DNA of 7,066 nucleotides. Origin: Gemmatimonas phototrophica (GTDB taxonomy: Bacteria > Gemmatimonadota > Gemmatimonadetes > Gemmatimonadales > Gemmatimonadaceae). Below the pieces are notes generated by a model. That model did no database searches. It was not told the DNA's origin and saw nothing but the letters and a program-made list of their open reading frames with translations. A program made the position numbers and the translations under genes. Location of the stretch: assembly GCA_945870175.1 (NCBI GenBank), contig CAMBRJ010000154.1, positions 1-7,066 on the forward strand. The letters are read 5' to 3'. Below are positions 1-7,066 of this stretch, piece by piece (positions within the stretch are counted from its first letter, which is position 1; every line of letters begins with the position of its first letter).

Positions 1-3000
1 CTGTCCGCCGCGACGAGAGGGTTTAGCCTCTTCGCCGGTGAAGATTTCGCCTGCGGTACCTACCGCGGTACGGGCGACATGACCGGCGGTACGCAAAACG
101 AAGGGGGGCCCGTCTCCAACCAGGCGGGCGGTACCACCGCGTGCGTGGCGAGCCAGCGCGGCTTCTACTTCGAAATGCCCATCGTTGGCGGCGCCGGGCC
201 AAACGAATGGCGCAAGATTCGCGCGGTATACCCGAACGCTCGCACCATGCTGGGCAATCCGGGTTACTCGGGCTTCCACACCTTTACCGTTGGCAATCCC
301 CGCAAGGTGTCCCTGGGCGCGGCTGACGGGCAGTTCGGCAAAACGTTTTCTGGCCTGACCTCCGCGGCCGACGGTTCTTGCCGAGCCAACGCAAACACCT
401 TTCGCTTTCTTGGCAACTCCTTGCTGGCCACGAAGGATTGTCCTGAGACGTGGGGCTCCGAAGGGTTCAAGGGCAAGCCGGTCATTCCCGATGCCACGTG
501 GCTCGATCGCTTCAAGGCGAACCCCACGGGCTTTGCCTGGGATGAGTGGAAGCTTCCCACCACCACGTACGACCCGAGCAACACGTTGGGTACGCAGCAG
601 CTGTACGGCTACATGTCCGACTACTACCGTGAGCAGAAGCTTCGGTTCGGGTCGGTGGTGTCGGGAGGTGCCGGTACGCCGAGTGAGCAGGGCTATCCGC
701 TCGGCATCGAGTTCAAATTTGAGGCATTCCAGTTCGGCAACCCCGCCGTGCGCAACACCATCTGGTATCAGCTCACGATGGTGAACAAGAGTGCCGACGT
801 GTACGGCACGGGCGTCGATTACGACTCGTTGTACTATGGTCTTGGCCCGGGCATGGCGTCGAACCAGAACGCCAACGCTATGTACTTCCAGCCCCAAGAG
901 GGCTCGGTCTACATCGTTCGCTCGGGTGCGTCGGGCAACTGCAACGCGACCTCGTACCCGAAGCGGTATGCCGGGCAGACGGCTGGATGCAACAGCACCG
1001 CCGCCGGTTTCGGCGGTGGGGCCATGGTGATCACGTTCCTCAAGTCGCCGTTGGGTGACCTGCGCAACAAGCTGTTCTCCCAACCCGCCAGCCCGTACTA
1101 CGCGCCCAATCATCGCAACGCCGGTGATACCATCACCTATAATCACGCGGCGTCGGGTAGCTTCGGTAACAACAACTTGCAGTTCAGCCAGCGTGGTGCG
1201 TTCGGTATGGTCTCGGGTATCGAGTCCGCCTACCTCGATGAACGCACACCGGCTCAGTTGGGCGCCGGAGACTACCTCTTCAAGTTCATGCCGGAAGAGT
1301 GGAGCGGCGTCGTTCCCGATGCGTCCCAGGCGCGTTTCAACAAGTTCGTGCCGGGCAGCACCACCAACCCGGTCAATGGCCAGCCCTTCGGCAAGTGGGA
1401 CTACAACAAGGACGGCGTTCAGGACACCATCTCGGTACCCGGTTGCGGCAGCCGCGGCTGTCACGTGCTGTGGAGTGATACCATCCCGGGCGGCTATCGG
1501 AATGCCGGCTGGGGCAACATCATGAACACGGTCACGGCGGGACCGTTCAAGCTGCGCTCCAACGACACCACGCAGTTCCTGTTCGCGTTTACGTGGGGGC
1601 CCGACTCGCTGCAGACGCGCACCCGCGTGGATGCGATGCTCAATACGTACCTCACGAATTACGCCGGCCCGACGCCGATGGCGTTACCGGCCATCACCGC
1701 CGGCGTGACGTACACCATCGCCTCCGCCGAGTTTGTCGACTCGTCACGCGCTGGTGTGGCCGACGCATCGGTGGGTTCGCAGATCACGATTCGCTACCCA
1801 CGGATCTCCCCCGTCGACCAGTTTCTCCTTCGCCAGATCGCCAAGATCCGGCAGGATTCGGTCGACAACGTGGTGAGTGTGCGCCGCGTCTTGCGCCTCA
1901 ACCCCGGTCTGTTGGATCGCATGACGGCGCGCGCCAATGACAATCTCGCGGCCATTTATATCTTCAAGTCGTGCAATCAGGGCACCACGTGGACGACGAG
2001 TAGTGGCAATGTGGGGGCGTGCGTGGATGCCCCCACTCGCAACATCGATAACGGTGTGCCGGCGTTCCAGTGGCGTCCGTGGGCGACGACCACGTACACC
2101 AACGGCGCGCCTGCCGCGGCGAGCGTCACTGAGTTCGTCATGGGTGGTCGAACGTACGTGTACTCGCTGGTCACGCGCACAAAAGGCTTCGCCGACTTCG
2201 CCCTCGTGGACAGCACGAGCGCGGGGTTTGTGGCCACCGATGTGCAGAACGCGCTGAACGTCACCAAGGACACGATCAGTGCGGCCTTGGCGGGAAGCGG
2301 ACCGACCACGATTACGGCGTACGCGCCGATCACGAATGCGGCGGGCCGTTCCTTCGCCCGCGTCGACACGGCCACGGTGTTCGGCAAGGCCACGCAGGAC
2401 GTGATCCTCGGCAACGTGTCCAACTCCGCGACGGGCCGCACCCGGCTGGTGTACGCCAACCAGTTCATCGTGCGCAAGACCATCGACACGCTCACCAGTG
2501 CCGCGTCCACCACGATATCGGCCCGATTTATTGTACCCAGCGCCACCACCTCGCCGACCGGTGCGCGGGTCGTGAATTTCACGGCCCGGGAGCAGCAGTT
2601 CACGGCGAGCGCCAACATTCCGGTCCGTGTCGGTGCGAGCTTGCTCGCCGGGACGAACCGCGGCGTGATTGGCTCCTCGCGGTTGTTCCTCGATACGATC
2701 GCGGCGCCCGCCAACAACATGGGCTACGTATGGGTCACGCAGGACGGTAAGCCGATCTACCTGACCACCGACCAGTACGCGGCCAACTACGAAAGCGATC
2801 AGCTGTCGTCGCCGTTCTATCCTGGCTATACGGTCCGTTCGCGCGACAGCTCGAATGCCGCCACCGGTCTTCGCCAGGAACTGCTCGCATCCGGTACCGT
2901 GCGCGATCGTGATTATTTGGTCCGTGCACCCGGTGACACGATCCAGCCGGGCGCGAAGCAGTTCGCCATGACCACGCGGCCGATTATTGCGGTCACCGGC

Positions 3001-4128
3001 AACACGTTGCCGAAGCGCGTTCGGGGTGGTGCGTATACGCTCACCTGGCAGACCGATCCGTGGGGGCCGAAGGCGCCGTTCCGTCTCGATCCGCCGCAAG
3101 CGCTGCAGTCATCCGTTGACAGCTCGCTGAACGAAGCGTCCAAACTGGCCACGAACCTCACGATCATCGACGCGAAGTACAACGCCATGGTCGGCGCGAG
3201 TGCGGCTCGTCCGCTGGTCCGAGTGCGCGTGCCGTTCACGATGAAGTACACCGATCCCGAAGATGGTCGGGTGGAAGACGTGAAGTTTGCCATGCTGGCG
3301 CGACCGACCACGCAGGCTCGGACGCGTCTCATGGGCTCTGGCAACGACACGATCCGGGTGAATGTGCCCGATACGCTCTGGTTGCCGGGCGACACGCTGT
3401 ACGTGATGCAGCGCGTGCCGACCGACAGCGCCGTCACAATTGGCGGTGTCCGCGCCCTCGTGCTGGCCACCGATGCCGAGGGTGGTGCGAACGCCTTCCG
3501 ACCGATTCGTGTGCTGGCCGACTCCATTGGACTGAGCAAGTTCATGGTGGCGTGCGTCTCCAACGCCACGTCAAGCGGTACGCGGACGAACACGTTTGAC
3601 CAGCAGACCTGTAACCCGCTGGTGATCAACACGCGTGGCGCCACACCGACCGGCGGATACCTGCCGGTGGCCGCGAATTGGACGCAGTTTTTCGAACTGA
3701 CGAAAACGTTCGATCCGCGCTCCGTGTTCAGCCTCGTCGCCACGCCGTTCTCGTCGTCCAACGCGATCACCAAAGCGACGCTCGCCAAGATCAGCGTTGT
3801 GCCCAATCCGTACATCGTCCGCTCGGATGTCGACGACGTCAATGCGGCGAATCGGACTTCGGTCGGCAACATCGTGTTCACGGGCCTGCCCGACGAAGGC
3901 ACGGTGCGCATCTACTCGTTGTCCGGTCAGTATCTGCAGGAACTCAAGTGGACGGCCAGCGATCTGCTGCGCGCCGGCAATAACTCCACCTCTGGCGACC
4001 TCCCATACAATCTCCGAACGCGCGAGGGTGTCGACCTCGGTTCGGGGCTCTATGTATTCGTTGTGACTGCCACTGGTGAGCGCGGAAAGAACCAGGTGCA
4101 TCGCGGTAAGTTCGTGATCATCCGTTAA
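1..4128 (+). CDS. Giant secreted protein with C-terminal type IX-like sorting domain (5' partial)
   Basis: The frame is open from base 1 to the TAA at 4126-4128, giving 1375 residues with no start in the window. The ATG at 79 is not a credible start: 26 sense codons precede it in frame, there is no ribosome binding site before it, and what follows (MTGGTQNEGG) is not a signal peptide. The body is rich in Thr, Ser, Asn, Gly and beta-type sequence, as in extracellular proteins. A segment at 694-840 (YPLGIE, then NTIWYQLTMVNKS, then DSLYYG) and one at 1540-1605 (GPFKLRSNDTTQFLFAF) resemble, from memory, conserved parts of large secreted proteins of Ignavibacteria and related phyla. A calcium-loop-like DYNKDGVQD lies at 1399-1425. 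Twelve cysteines are present, several closely spaced in pairs. The last ~115 residues look like a sorting domain ending in FVIIR. I recognise no catalytic domain, so the function is unknown; a surface or matrix protein is most likely. It is probably the first gene of this transcript visible here. Confidence 0.9.
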   Translation: MSAATRGFSLFAGEDFACGTYRGTGDMTGGTQNEGGPVSNQAGGTTACVASQRGFYFEMPIVGGAGPNEWRKIRAVYPNARTMLGNPGYSGFHTFTVGNPRKVSLGAADGQFGKTFSGLTSAADGSCRANANTFRFLGNSLLATKDCPETWGSEGFKGKPVIPDATWLDRFKANPTGFAWDEWKLPTTTYDPSNTLGTQQLYGYMSDYYREQKLRFGSVVSGGAGTPSEQGYPLGIEFKFEAFQFGNPAVRNTIWYQLTMVNKSADVYGTGVDYDSLYYGLGPGMASNQNANAMYFQPQEGSVYIVRSGASGNCNATSYPKRYAGQTAGCNSTAAGFGGGAMVITFLKSPLGDLRNKLFSQPASPYYAPNHRNAGDTITYNHAASGSFGNNNLQFSQRGAFGMVSGIESAYLDERTPAQLGAGDYLFKFMPEEWSGVVPDASQARFNKFVPGSTTNPVNGQPFGKWDYNKDGVQDTISVPGCGSRGCHVLWSDTIPGGYRNAGWGNIMNTVTAGPFKLRSNDTTQFLFAFTWGPDSLQTRTRVDAMLNTYLTNYAGPTPMALPAITAGVTYTIASAEFVDSSRAGVADASVGSQITIRYPRISPVDQFLLRQIAKIRQDSVDNVVSVRRVLRLNPGLLDRMTARANDNLAAIYIFKSCNQGTTWTTSSGNVGACVDAPTRNIDNGVPAFQWRPWATTTYTNGAPAAASVTEFVMGGRTYVYSLVTRTKGFADFALVDSTSAGFVATDVQNALNVTKDTISAALAGSGPTTITAYAPITNAAGRSFARVDTATVFGKATQDVILGNVSNSATGRTRLVYANQFIVRKTIDTLTSAASTTISARFIVPSATTSPTGARVVNFTAREQQFTASANIPVRVGASLLAGTNRGVIGSSRLFLDTIAAPANNMGYVWVTQDGKPIYLTTDQYAANYESDQLSSPFYPGYTVRSRDSSNAATGLRQELLASGTVRDRDYLVRAPGDTIQPGAKQFAMTTRPIIAVTGNTLPKRVRGGAYTLTWQTDPWGPKAPFRLDPPQALQSSVDSSLNEASKLATNLTIIDAKYNAMVGASAARPLVRVRVPFTMKYTDPEDGRVEDVKFAMLARPTTQARTRLMGSGNDTIRVNVPDTLWLPGDTLYVMQRVPTDSAVTIGGVRALVLATDAEGGANAFRPIRVLADSIGLSKFMVACVSNATSSGTRTNTFDQQTCNPLVINTRGATPTGGYLPVAANWTQFFELTKTFDPRSVFSLVATPFSSSNAITKATLAKISVVPNPYIVRSDVDDVNAANRTSVGNIVFTGLPDEGTVRIYSLSGQYLQELKWTASDLLRAGNNSTSGDLPYNLRTREGVDLGSGLYVFVVTATGERGKNQVHRGKFVIIR
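3778..4125 (+). other. C-terminal sorting domain of the giant protein (type IX type A-like)
   Basis: This is a protein domain inside the preceding gene. It opens with KISVVPNPY (the VVPNPY part at 3796-3813). A beta-strand pair follows from 3871 (IVFTGLPDEGTVRIYSLSGQ), and then a linker with NLRTREGVDLGSGLYVF ending near 4059. It ends in HRGKFVIIR at the stop codon. That order (PNPY, a strand with LP and VRIY.LSG, N/D-L-R.R.G..(L/V).SGLY, and a basic terminus) is the signature of type A sorting domains that direct cargo to the type IX secretion system in Bacteroidota. The same fold is common at the ends of large secreted proteins in neighbouring phyla, and it overlaps in profile with FlgD-type Ig-like domains. 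The resemblance is visible; the export route is inferred. Confidence 0.8.
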
Positions 4129-4132
4129 CGGA
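4121..4132 (+). repeat. 12-base perfect palindrome across stop codon and ribosome binding site
   Basis: TCCGTTAACGGA equals its own reverse complement. In RNA it could fold as a four-pair stem with a UUAA loop, which would cover most of the ribosome binding site of the next gene. The loop contains the stop codon of the giant protein, so a ribosome terminating there would open the stem. It may also be chance; a four-pair stem is weak. Confidence 0.5.
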
Positions 4133-4133
4133 G
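4129..4133 (+). promoter_or_regulatory. Ribosome binding site of the PorV/PorQ-family gene
   Basis: CGGAG lies directly after the TAA of the upstream gene. Its last base is five bases before the ATG at 4139, a normal Shine-Dalgarno spacing. It sits in the right arm of the 12-base palindrome at 4121-4132 and settles 4139 as the start. Confidence 0.75.
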
Positions 4134-4138
4134 TCGAG

Positions 4139-5251
4139 ATGAAGATTATACGGAACATCGGCGTCCTCGGAGCCGTCACGACCCTGCTGGCAGCGCCGCT
4201 TTGCGCGCAGGGTCCAGGTGGTCTCCTCCCGACACCGGAAACCAAGGCCACGCGCCAAGGCACGCGTGGCGCCAACTTCCTGCACATCGGCATTGGCGCC
4301 CGAGGGGGCGCCATGGCTGGTGCGATCGGTGGTACGGTGACTGGTCCTACGGCGTGGTACTGGAATCCAGCCGGCGCCGCCACCAGCGAAACGATTTCCG
4401 GCTCGGGTGGATACCAGCAGCTCTATGGCGACCTCGGGCTGACGCAGTCCTATGCGGCTCTTTCTGTGCCGCTGCTTGGCGGGGTGGTGGGCGTGACGCT
4501 CAACTCGCTGTCGTCCGGTGAAATTCGGCGGACGACGGAGCAGAATCCGTTTGGCGAGCGCCTCGGTGGGTCGACCTTTGCGTGGACCTCCACGGCGGCC
4601 AGCCTGGGATACGCCAAGCGCCTGACCGACCGTTTGAACATCGGCACACAGCTCAAGTACATCACCGAAGGCATCACCGACGCCAACACCGCGTGGGTTG
4701 CGGCCGATGTCGGAACGCAGTTCAACACGGGCCTGTATGGCGTCACCATCGGCGGCGCGATCCGCAATGTGGGCAAACCGGCTCGTGCCAGTGGGGCCTT
4801 GCTCCAGCGCGTGATTCAAACCACGGATGGCTCGCTGTTAGCGGAAGGTCGTCGCGTAGAACTGGCCACGCGGCCCACCGAAATCCCGGTCACGTTCCAG
4901 TTCTCCGTGGGTTCGCAGATCCTGGGCGGCGCCGGTGCCATTCTTGGCAAAGGCGCGGGGAGCAACGCGCTCAACGCGGAGATCACCGTCATCGACGGGA
5001 CCGATATCGCGACGCAGTACGCCGCGGGTATCGAGTACGCGTACAAGAACACGCTCTTTATTCGCGGCGGAAAGCGCATGTACAACGATGGTCGTGAGCT
5101 CGGCGTCGAGAACGCCGCCGCGCTCGGACTCTCCGGTGGCTTCGGTCTGCGTATGCCGCTGCTCGGACGCAATCTCCGCTTCGACTACTCGTATCAGGGC
5201 GCCGGTGCGCTGCAGAACGTTCAGATCTTCTCCTTCGAGGTGGGCCGATGA
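4139..5251 (+). CDS. PorV/PorQ-family outer-membrane protein
   Basis: The product has 370 residues, a usual length for this family. It starts with a signal peptide (MKIIRN, then a hydrophobic run, cleavage likely after LCA at residue 23, before Gln). The family's N-terminal hallmark follows: FLHIGIGARGGAMAGA at residues 47-62 and YWNPAGAA at 74-81. Later come RLTDRLNIGTQLKY (161-174), typical beta-barrel strands, and the closing FDYSYQGAGAL...FSFEVGR (348-370). Members are FadL-like barrels in the outer membrane. In Bacteroidota, PorV binds the sorting domains of type IX cargo and shuttles them to the attachment complex, while PorQ acts elsewhere in that system. Many members outside Bacteroidota are of unknown role, and I cannot tell PorV from PorQ here. 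Its position just 10 bases after a gene ending in a sorting domain supports a shuttle role. It was probably once annotated as a UPF0164-type protein. The start is fixed by the ribosome binding site at 4129-4133. Confidence 0.88.
   Translation: MKIIRNIGVLGAVTTLLAAPLCAQGPGGLLPTPETKATRQGTRGANFLHIGIGARGGAMAGAIGGTVTGPTAWYWNPAGAATSETISGSGGYQQLYGDLGLTQSYAALSVPLLGGVVGVTLNSLSSGEIRRTTEQNPFGERLGGSTFAWTSTAASLGYAKRLTDRLNIGTQLKYITEGITDANTAWVAADVGTQFNTGLYGVTIGGAIRNVGKPARASGALLQRVIQTTDGSLLAEGRRVELATRPTEIPVTFQFSVGSQILGGAGAILGKGAGSNALNAEITVIDGTDIATQYAAGIEYAYKNTLFIRGGKRMYNDGRELGVENAAALGLSGGFGLRMPLLGRNLRFDYSYQGAGALQNVQIFSFEVGR
5237..5240 (+). promoter_or_regulatory. Ribosome binding site of the small barrel gene
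   Basis: GAGG ends seven bases before the ATG at 5248 and lies within the coding end of the PorV/PorQ-family gene. With the ATGA overlap at 5248-5251 it implies translational coupling of the two genes. Confidence 0.65.
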
Positions 5252-5949
5252 GAACGGTGATGCTCGCGGCCGCCTTCGCAGCGCTGGCAGCAACGACCGC
5301 GCAAGCGCAGGTGCAGGCAAAGCGATTCAGTGTGACGACCCGAGTGGGTACGGTCACCCCGGAGCGCTCGTCCAGTCTTGATATCGCTGGTCTCGTGGGT
5401 CTCGACACCGAGTACTCGCTGAACAAGTATTTCGGAACCGGCGTTTCGGTGGACGTCACCCGAGGCAACACACACCGCGAAGATTTCGTGGCGCGTCTGC
5501 GCTACGGAAACGCCAATGCCAATGGCGGTGACACGGTCTACTACCAGTACGTAGGCCAGCCGGTGAACACGATTCACATCGGCGCGATGGGCGTGGCGCG
5601 CTATCCCACCAAGCATATCACGCCGTTTGTGATGGGTGGATTCGGCACGTACACCATGTTGCTCGATACCCAAATCAACGGGAAGGCGGCCATCAAGAAC
5701 GCGGCCTCCTACACCGTCGGTGGCGGCGTGTGGATCAAATTCACGGAGCGGAGTGGCATTCAGCTTGACGCCCGCCAGCTCACCATGCGGAATTTCGATC
5801 GCGGGTTTCTCGACCCATCGGCCGGACGCAACCCGAACCGGGTGTTCCCGGAAGACTTCCCGGCAGTACCGGCGGCGAAGCGCACGGCGGGCAACTTCAT
5901 GCTCTCGCTCGGCTTCCGTTATATCCCTGGCAGTGCTGGGGGCAACTAA
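5248..5949 (+). CDS. Small outer-membrane beta-barrel protein (OmpA-like/opacity-type fold)
   Basis: The product has 233 residues. A clear signal peptide (MRTVMLAAAFAALAATTAQA) is followed by Gln21, with cleavage expected after AQA at residue 20. The mature part of ~210 residues shows alternating beta strands: RFSVTTRVGTV (26-36), IAGLVGLDTEYSLN (46-59), NTIHIGAMGVARYP (107-120), ITPFVMGGFGTYTM (124-137) and ASYTVGGGVWIKF (153-165). It closes with NFMLSLGFRYIP (216-227). The pattern of an ITPFV-type strand followed by a glycine-rich one, and a final aromatic-ended strand near the C terminus, is typical of eight-stranded outer-membrane barrels. No peptidoglycan-binding OmpA domain follows. The ATG overlaps the upstream stop as ATGA, so it is translationally coupled to the PorV/PorQ-family gene. 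Family-level function is not predictable; a structural or accessory role beside that protein is inferred. Confidence 0.82.
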   Translation: MRTVMLAAAFAALAATTAQAQVQAKRFSVTTRVGTVTPERSSSLDIAGLVGLDTEYSLNKYFGTGVSVDVTRGNTHREDFVARLRYGNANANGGDTVYYQYVGQPVNTIHIGAMGVARYPTKHITPFVMGGFGTYTMLLDTQINGKAAIKNAASYTVGGGVWIKFTERSGIQLDARQLTMRNFDRGFLDPSAGRNPNRVFPEDFPAVPAAKRTAGNFMLSLGFRYIPGSAGGN

Positions 5950-5951
5950 AC

Positions 5952-7066
5952 ATGAATCCCATGCGTCTCGTCGCTCTGACGTCCGTTGCCCTCACGGTGG
6001 CCTTCGCCACCGCGTGCACTGAGGAACGCGCCATCACCACGGAGCCTGTCGGAAGCCTTGGTTTTGGACAGAATTTGGTAAAGGCACAGTCCAACCTGCC
6101 CAGAGGACGGGCAATCTTCCCGACCGCTCCCATCGCCTCTGCCACGCCGGCCACTGACTCGATCATCGTGGAGCTGGGCGGACTCGACTCCCTCTCCGGT
6201 GGTAACTACGTGGTCTGGGTCGGCAACGACTCCGCTACAAAGTTCGTCCGTGCGTCTGGCATCCTCACCGTGCTGCGCACCGACACAACGCTCAACGCGC
6301 AGGGCGACGCGGTGTTCTCGACGTCGTCCATCGTGGTGGGCACCGTCAATCAGTTTTCAACCGGCGGCTCCAACCGCCTCATGCGCTTCGCCACCACGCG
6401 CGCGGCTATCGGCCTCCCCAACGCCGACTCCGCCAACCTGGTATTGGTGTCGTTGGAAACGGGTACCCCCGGTACGGCGCCGTCTGTGCGTCGTCCACTC
6501 TGGGTTCGTCGCAGTCAAGCCGCCGTAGTGGGTGGTCGGCTCACTGGCGGAATTCGATTTGGGAACTACAGCCCGAGACTGAGCGAGGAATTTGTATTCG
6601 CCGCGTCCACGGCCGCCAACGCGGTGTTCGGCCCCGCGGCATTCTCGGCCACCACCGCAATCATCCCGCGTGGTCGCATTGAAGTGCGCGGCGCGATCTA
6701 CACGGTGAACGATTCGAATTACTATCGTCCGCCCGTCGGCTATTTCTACGAAGCGTGGACCATTCGCACCGATACGCTCGGCCGGTTCATTGATACCGTC
6801 AGCCTTGGTCGCAAGGCCACGCCGTTCCCCGGCCGTTTGAGCTTCTACGATGCGGACACGCAGATTACGGATCCGCTGTTCATGTTCGGTACGCCGACGC
6901 CCGTCATCTTCGCAGCGCAGCATCGCGTCTCGGCCGATACGATTGCCGGAACCGTTGTCAGCGGCACACCATGGCGTGAGTTCGCCTTCACCTATGTCAC
7001 GCTGCAGAACAAGCTGTCTCCGACCGGTCGAATGGGTGCCAATGCGGTGATGGTGGTGGGTAACCC
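5952..7066 (+). CDS. Putative lipoprotein with two similar beta-rich domains (3' partial)
   Basis: The frame runs from ATG 5952 to the window end without a stop: 371 full codons plus two bases. It starts two bases after the barrel gene's stop. A weak GGGGG at 5938-5942 lies nine bases before the ATG; the in-frame ATG at 5961 has no such site, so 5952 is preferred. The N terminus (MNPMRLVALTSVALTVAFATAC) is a lipoprotein-type signal with Cys22 (6015-6017) followed by TEE. The -3 to -1 residues are Ala-Thr-Ala, a weaker lipobox than Leu-Ala-Gly. With no Asp after the cysteine, outer-membrane placement is expected. The rest appears to be two copies of one domain. The first covers about 69-187 (IIVELGGLDSLSGGNYVVW). 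The second runs from about 241 to the end (RIEVRGAIY, then GYFYEAWTIRTDT). In each, a Y..W core is followed by an L-T/S-F.D-type strand and a late (V/T)(S/T)L strand. The Y..W core recalls anti-sigma-K (RskA-like) sensor domains, a weak resemblance. Function unknown. Confidence 0.8.
   Translation, partial: MNPMRLVALTSVALTVAFATACTEERAITTEPVGSLGFGQNLVKAQSNLPRGRAIFPTAPIASATPATDSIIVELGGLDSLSGGNYVVWVGNDSATKFVRASGILTVLRTDTTLNAQGDAVFSTSSIVVGTVNQFSTGGSNRLMRFATTRAAIGLPNADSANLVLVSLETGTPGTAPSVRRPLWVRRSQAAVVGGRLTGGIRFGNYSPRLSEEFVFAASTAANAVFGPAAFSATTAIIPRGRIEVRGAIYTVNDSNYYRPPVGYFYEAWTIRTDTLGRFIDTVSLGRKATPFPGRLSFYDADTQITDPLFMFGTPTPVIFAAQHRVSADTIAGTVVSGTPWREFAFTYVTLQNKLSPTGRMGANAVMVVGN

Noticed and set aside
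1444..1464. CGSRGCH, a CX4CH pattern like a non-standard heme c attachment site
   Set aside because: It is a single occurrence with no CXXCH elsewhere and no cytochrome-like surroundings; a local disulfide fits better in this cysteine-paired protein.
410..1525. Open frames in a second + strand frame (410-784, 791-1030, 1055-1525)
   Set aside because: Low-complexity Arg/Ser/Thr/Pro products typical of shifted reading of a GC-rich gene; they have no separate ribosome binding sites and no family resemblance.
1744..3099. Long open frame on the - strand (451 codons) opposite the giant gene, with others at 2913-3911 and 3571-4383
   Set aside because: They lie wholly or mostly inside the giant gene. 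Their products are Arg-, Ala- and Thr-rich without recognisable motifs, and they are expected where a GC-rich gene has biased third positions. The + strand frame has clear protein-family features.
4139..4210. Possible lipoprotein signal in the PorV/PorQ-family protein (Cys22 in APLCAQ)
   Set aside because: Leu just before the cysteine does not fit a lipobox, which needs Gly, Ala or Ser there. Ordinary signal peptidase cleavage after Ala23 suits a barrel protein better.
4582..5097. Open frame of 171 codons in another + strand frame inside the PorV/PorQ-family gene
   Set aside because: The product is His/Arg-rich with no motif and is fully covered by a gene with a strong family signature.
5897..6166. 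Small - strand open frame across the junction of the barrel and lipoprotein genes
   Set aside because: It overlaps two well-supported + strand genes, lacks a convincing ribosome binding site and shows no recognisable features.

Overview
The window is a stretch of GC-rich bacterial chromosome in which everything recognisable lies on the + strand, in four closely packed genes. I see no RNA gene, mobile element, CRISPR array, terminator or gene gap longer than about 10 bases. Both outer genes run off the window. All four products look exported. The set is a very large secreted protein with a type IX-like C-terminal sorting domain, a PorV/PorQ-family outer-membrane protein, a small outer-membrane beta-barrel, and a lipoprotein. 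This suggests a diderm of the Bacteroidota/Gemmatimonadota/Ignavibacteria type. The GC richness and the signal-peptide style favour Gemmatimonadota, but that is an inference from general knowledge, not from a database match.

Layout. Bases 1-4128 encode the C-terminal 1375 residues of the giant secreted protein. Its reading frame is already open at base 1, so the ATG at 79 is an internal methionine and the true start is upstream. After 10 bases, which hold a clear ribosome binding site, comes the PorV/PorQ-family gene (4139-5251). Its stop overlaps the ATG of the small barrel gene (5248-5949) by four bases. Two bases later the lipoprotein gene begins (5952) and stays open to the last base of the window.

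How the genes may work together. In the Bacteroidota type IX secretion system, PorV binds the C-terminal sorting domain of cargo leaving the translocon and carries it to the attachment machinery at the surface. A cargo with such a domain placed directly before a PorV-like protein suggests a dedicated cargo/shuttle pair. The small barrel and the lipoprotein would be further outer-membrane parts made from the same transcript. The family calls come from visible sequence patterns. The joint function is inference, and the substrate or purpose of the giant protein cannot be read from the sequence.
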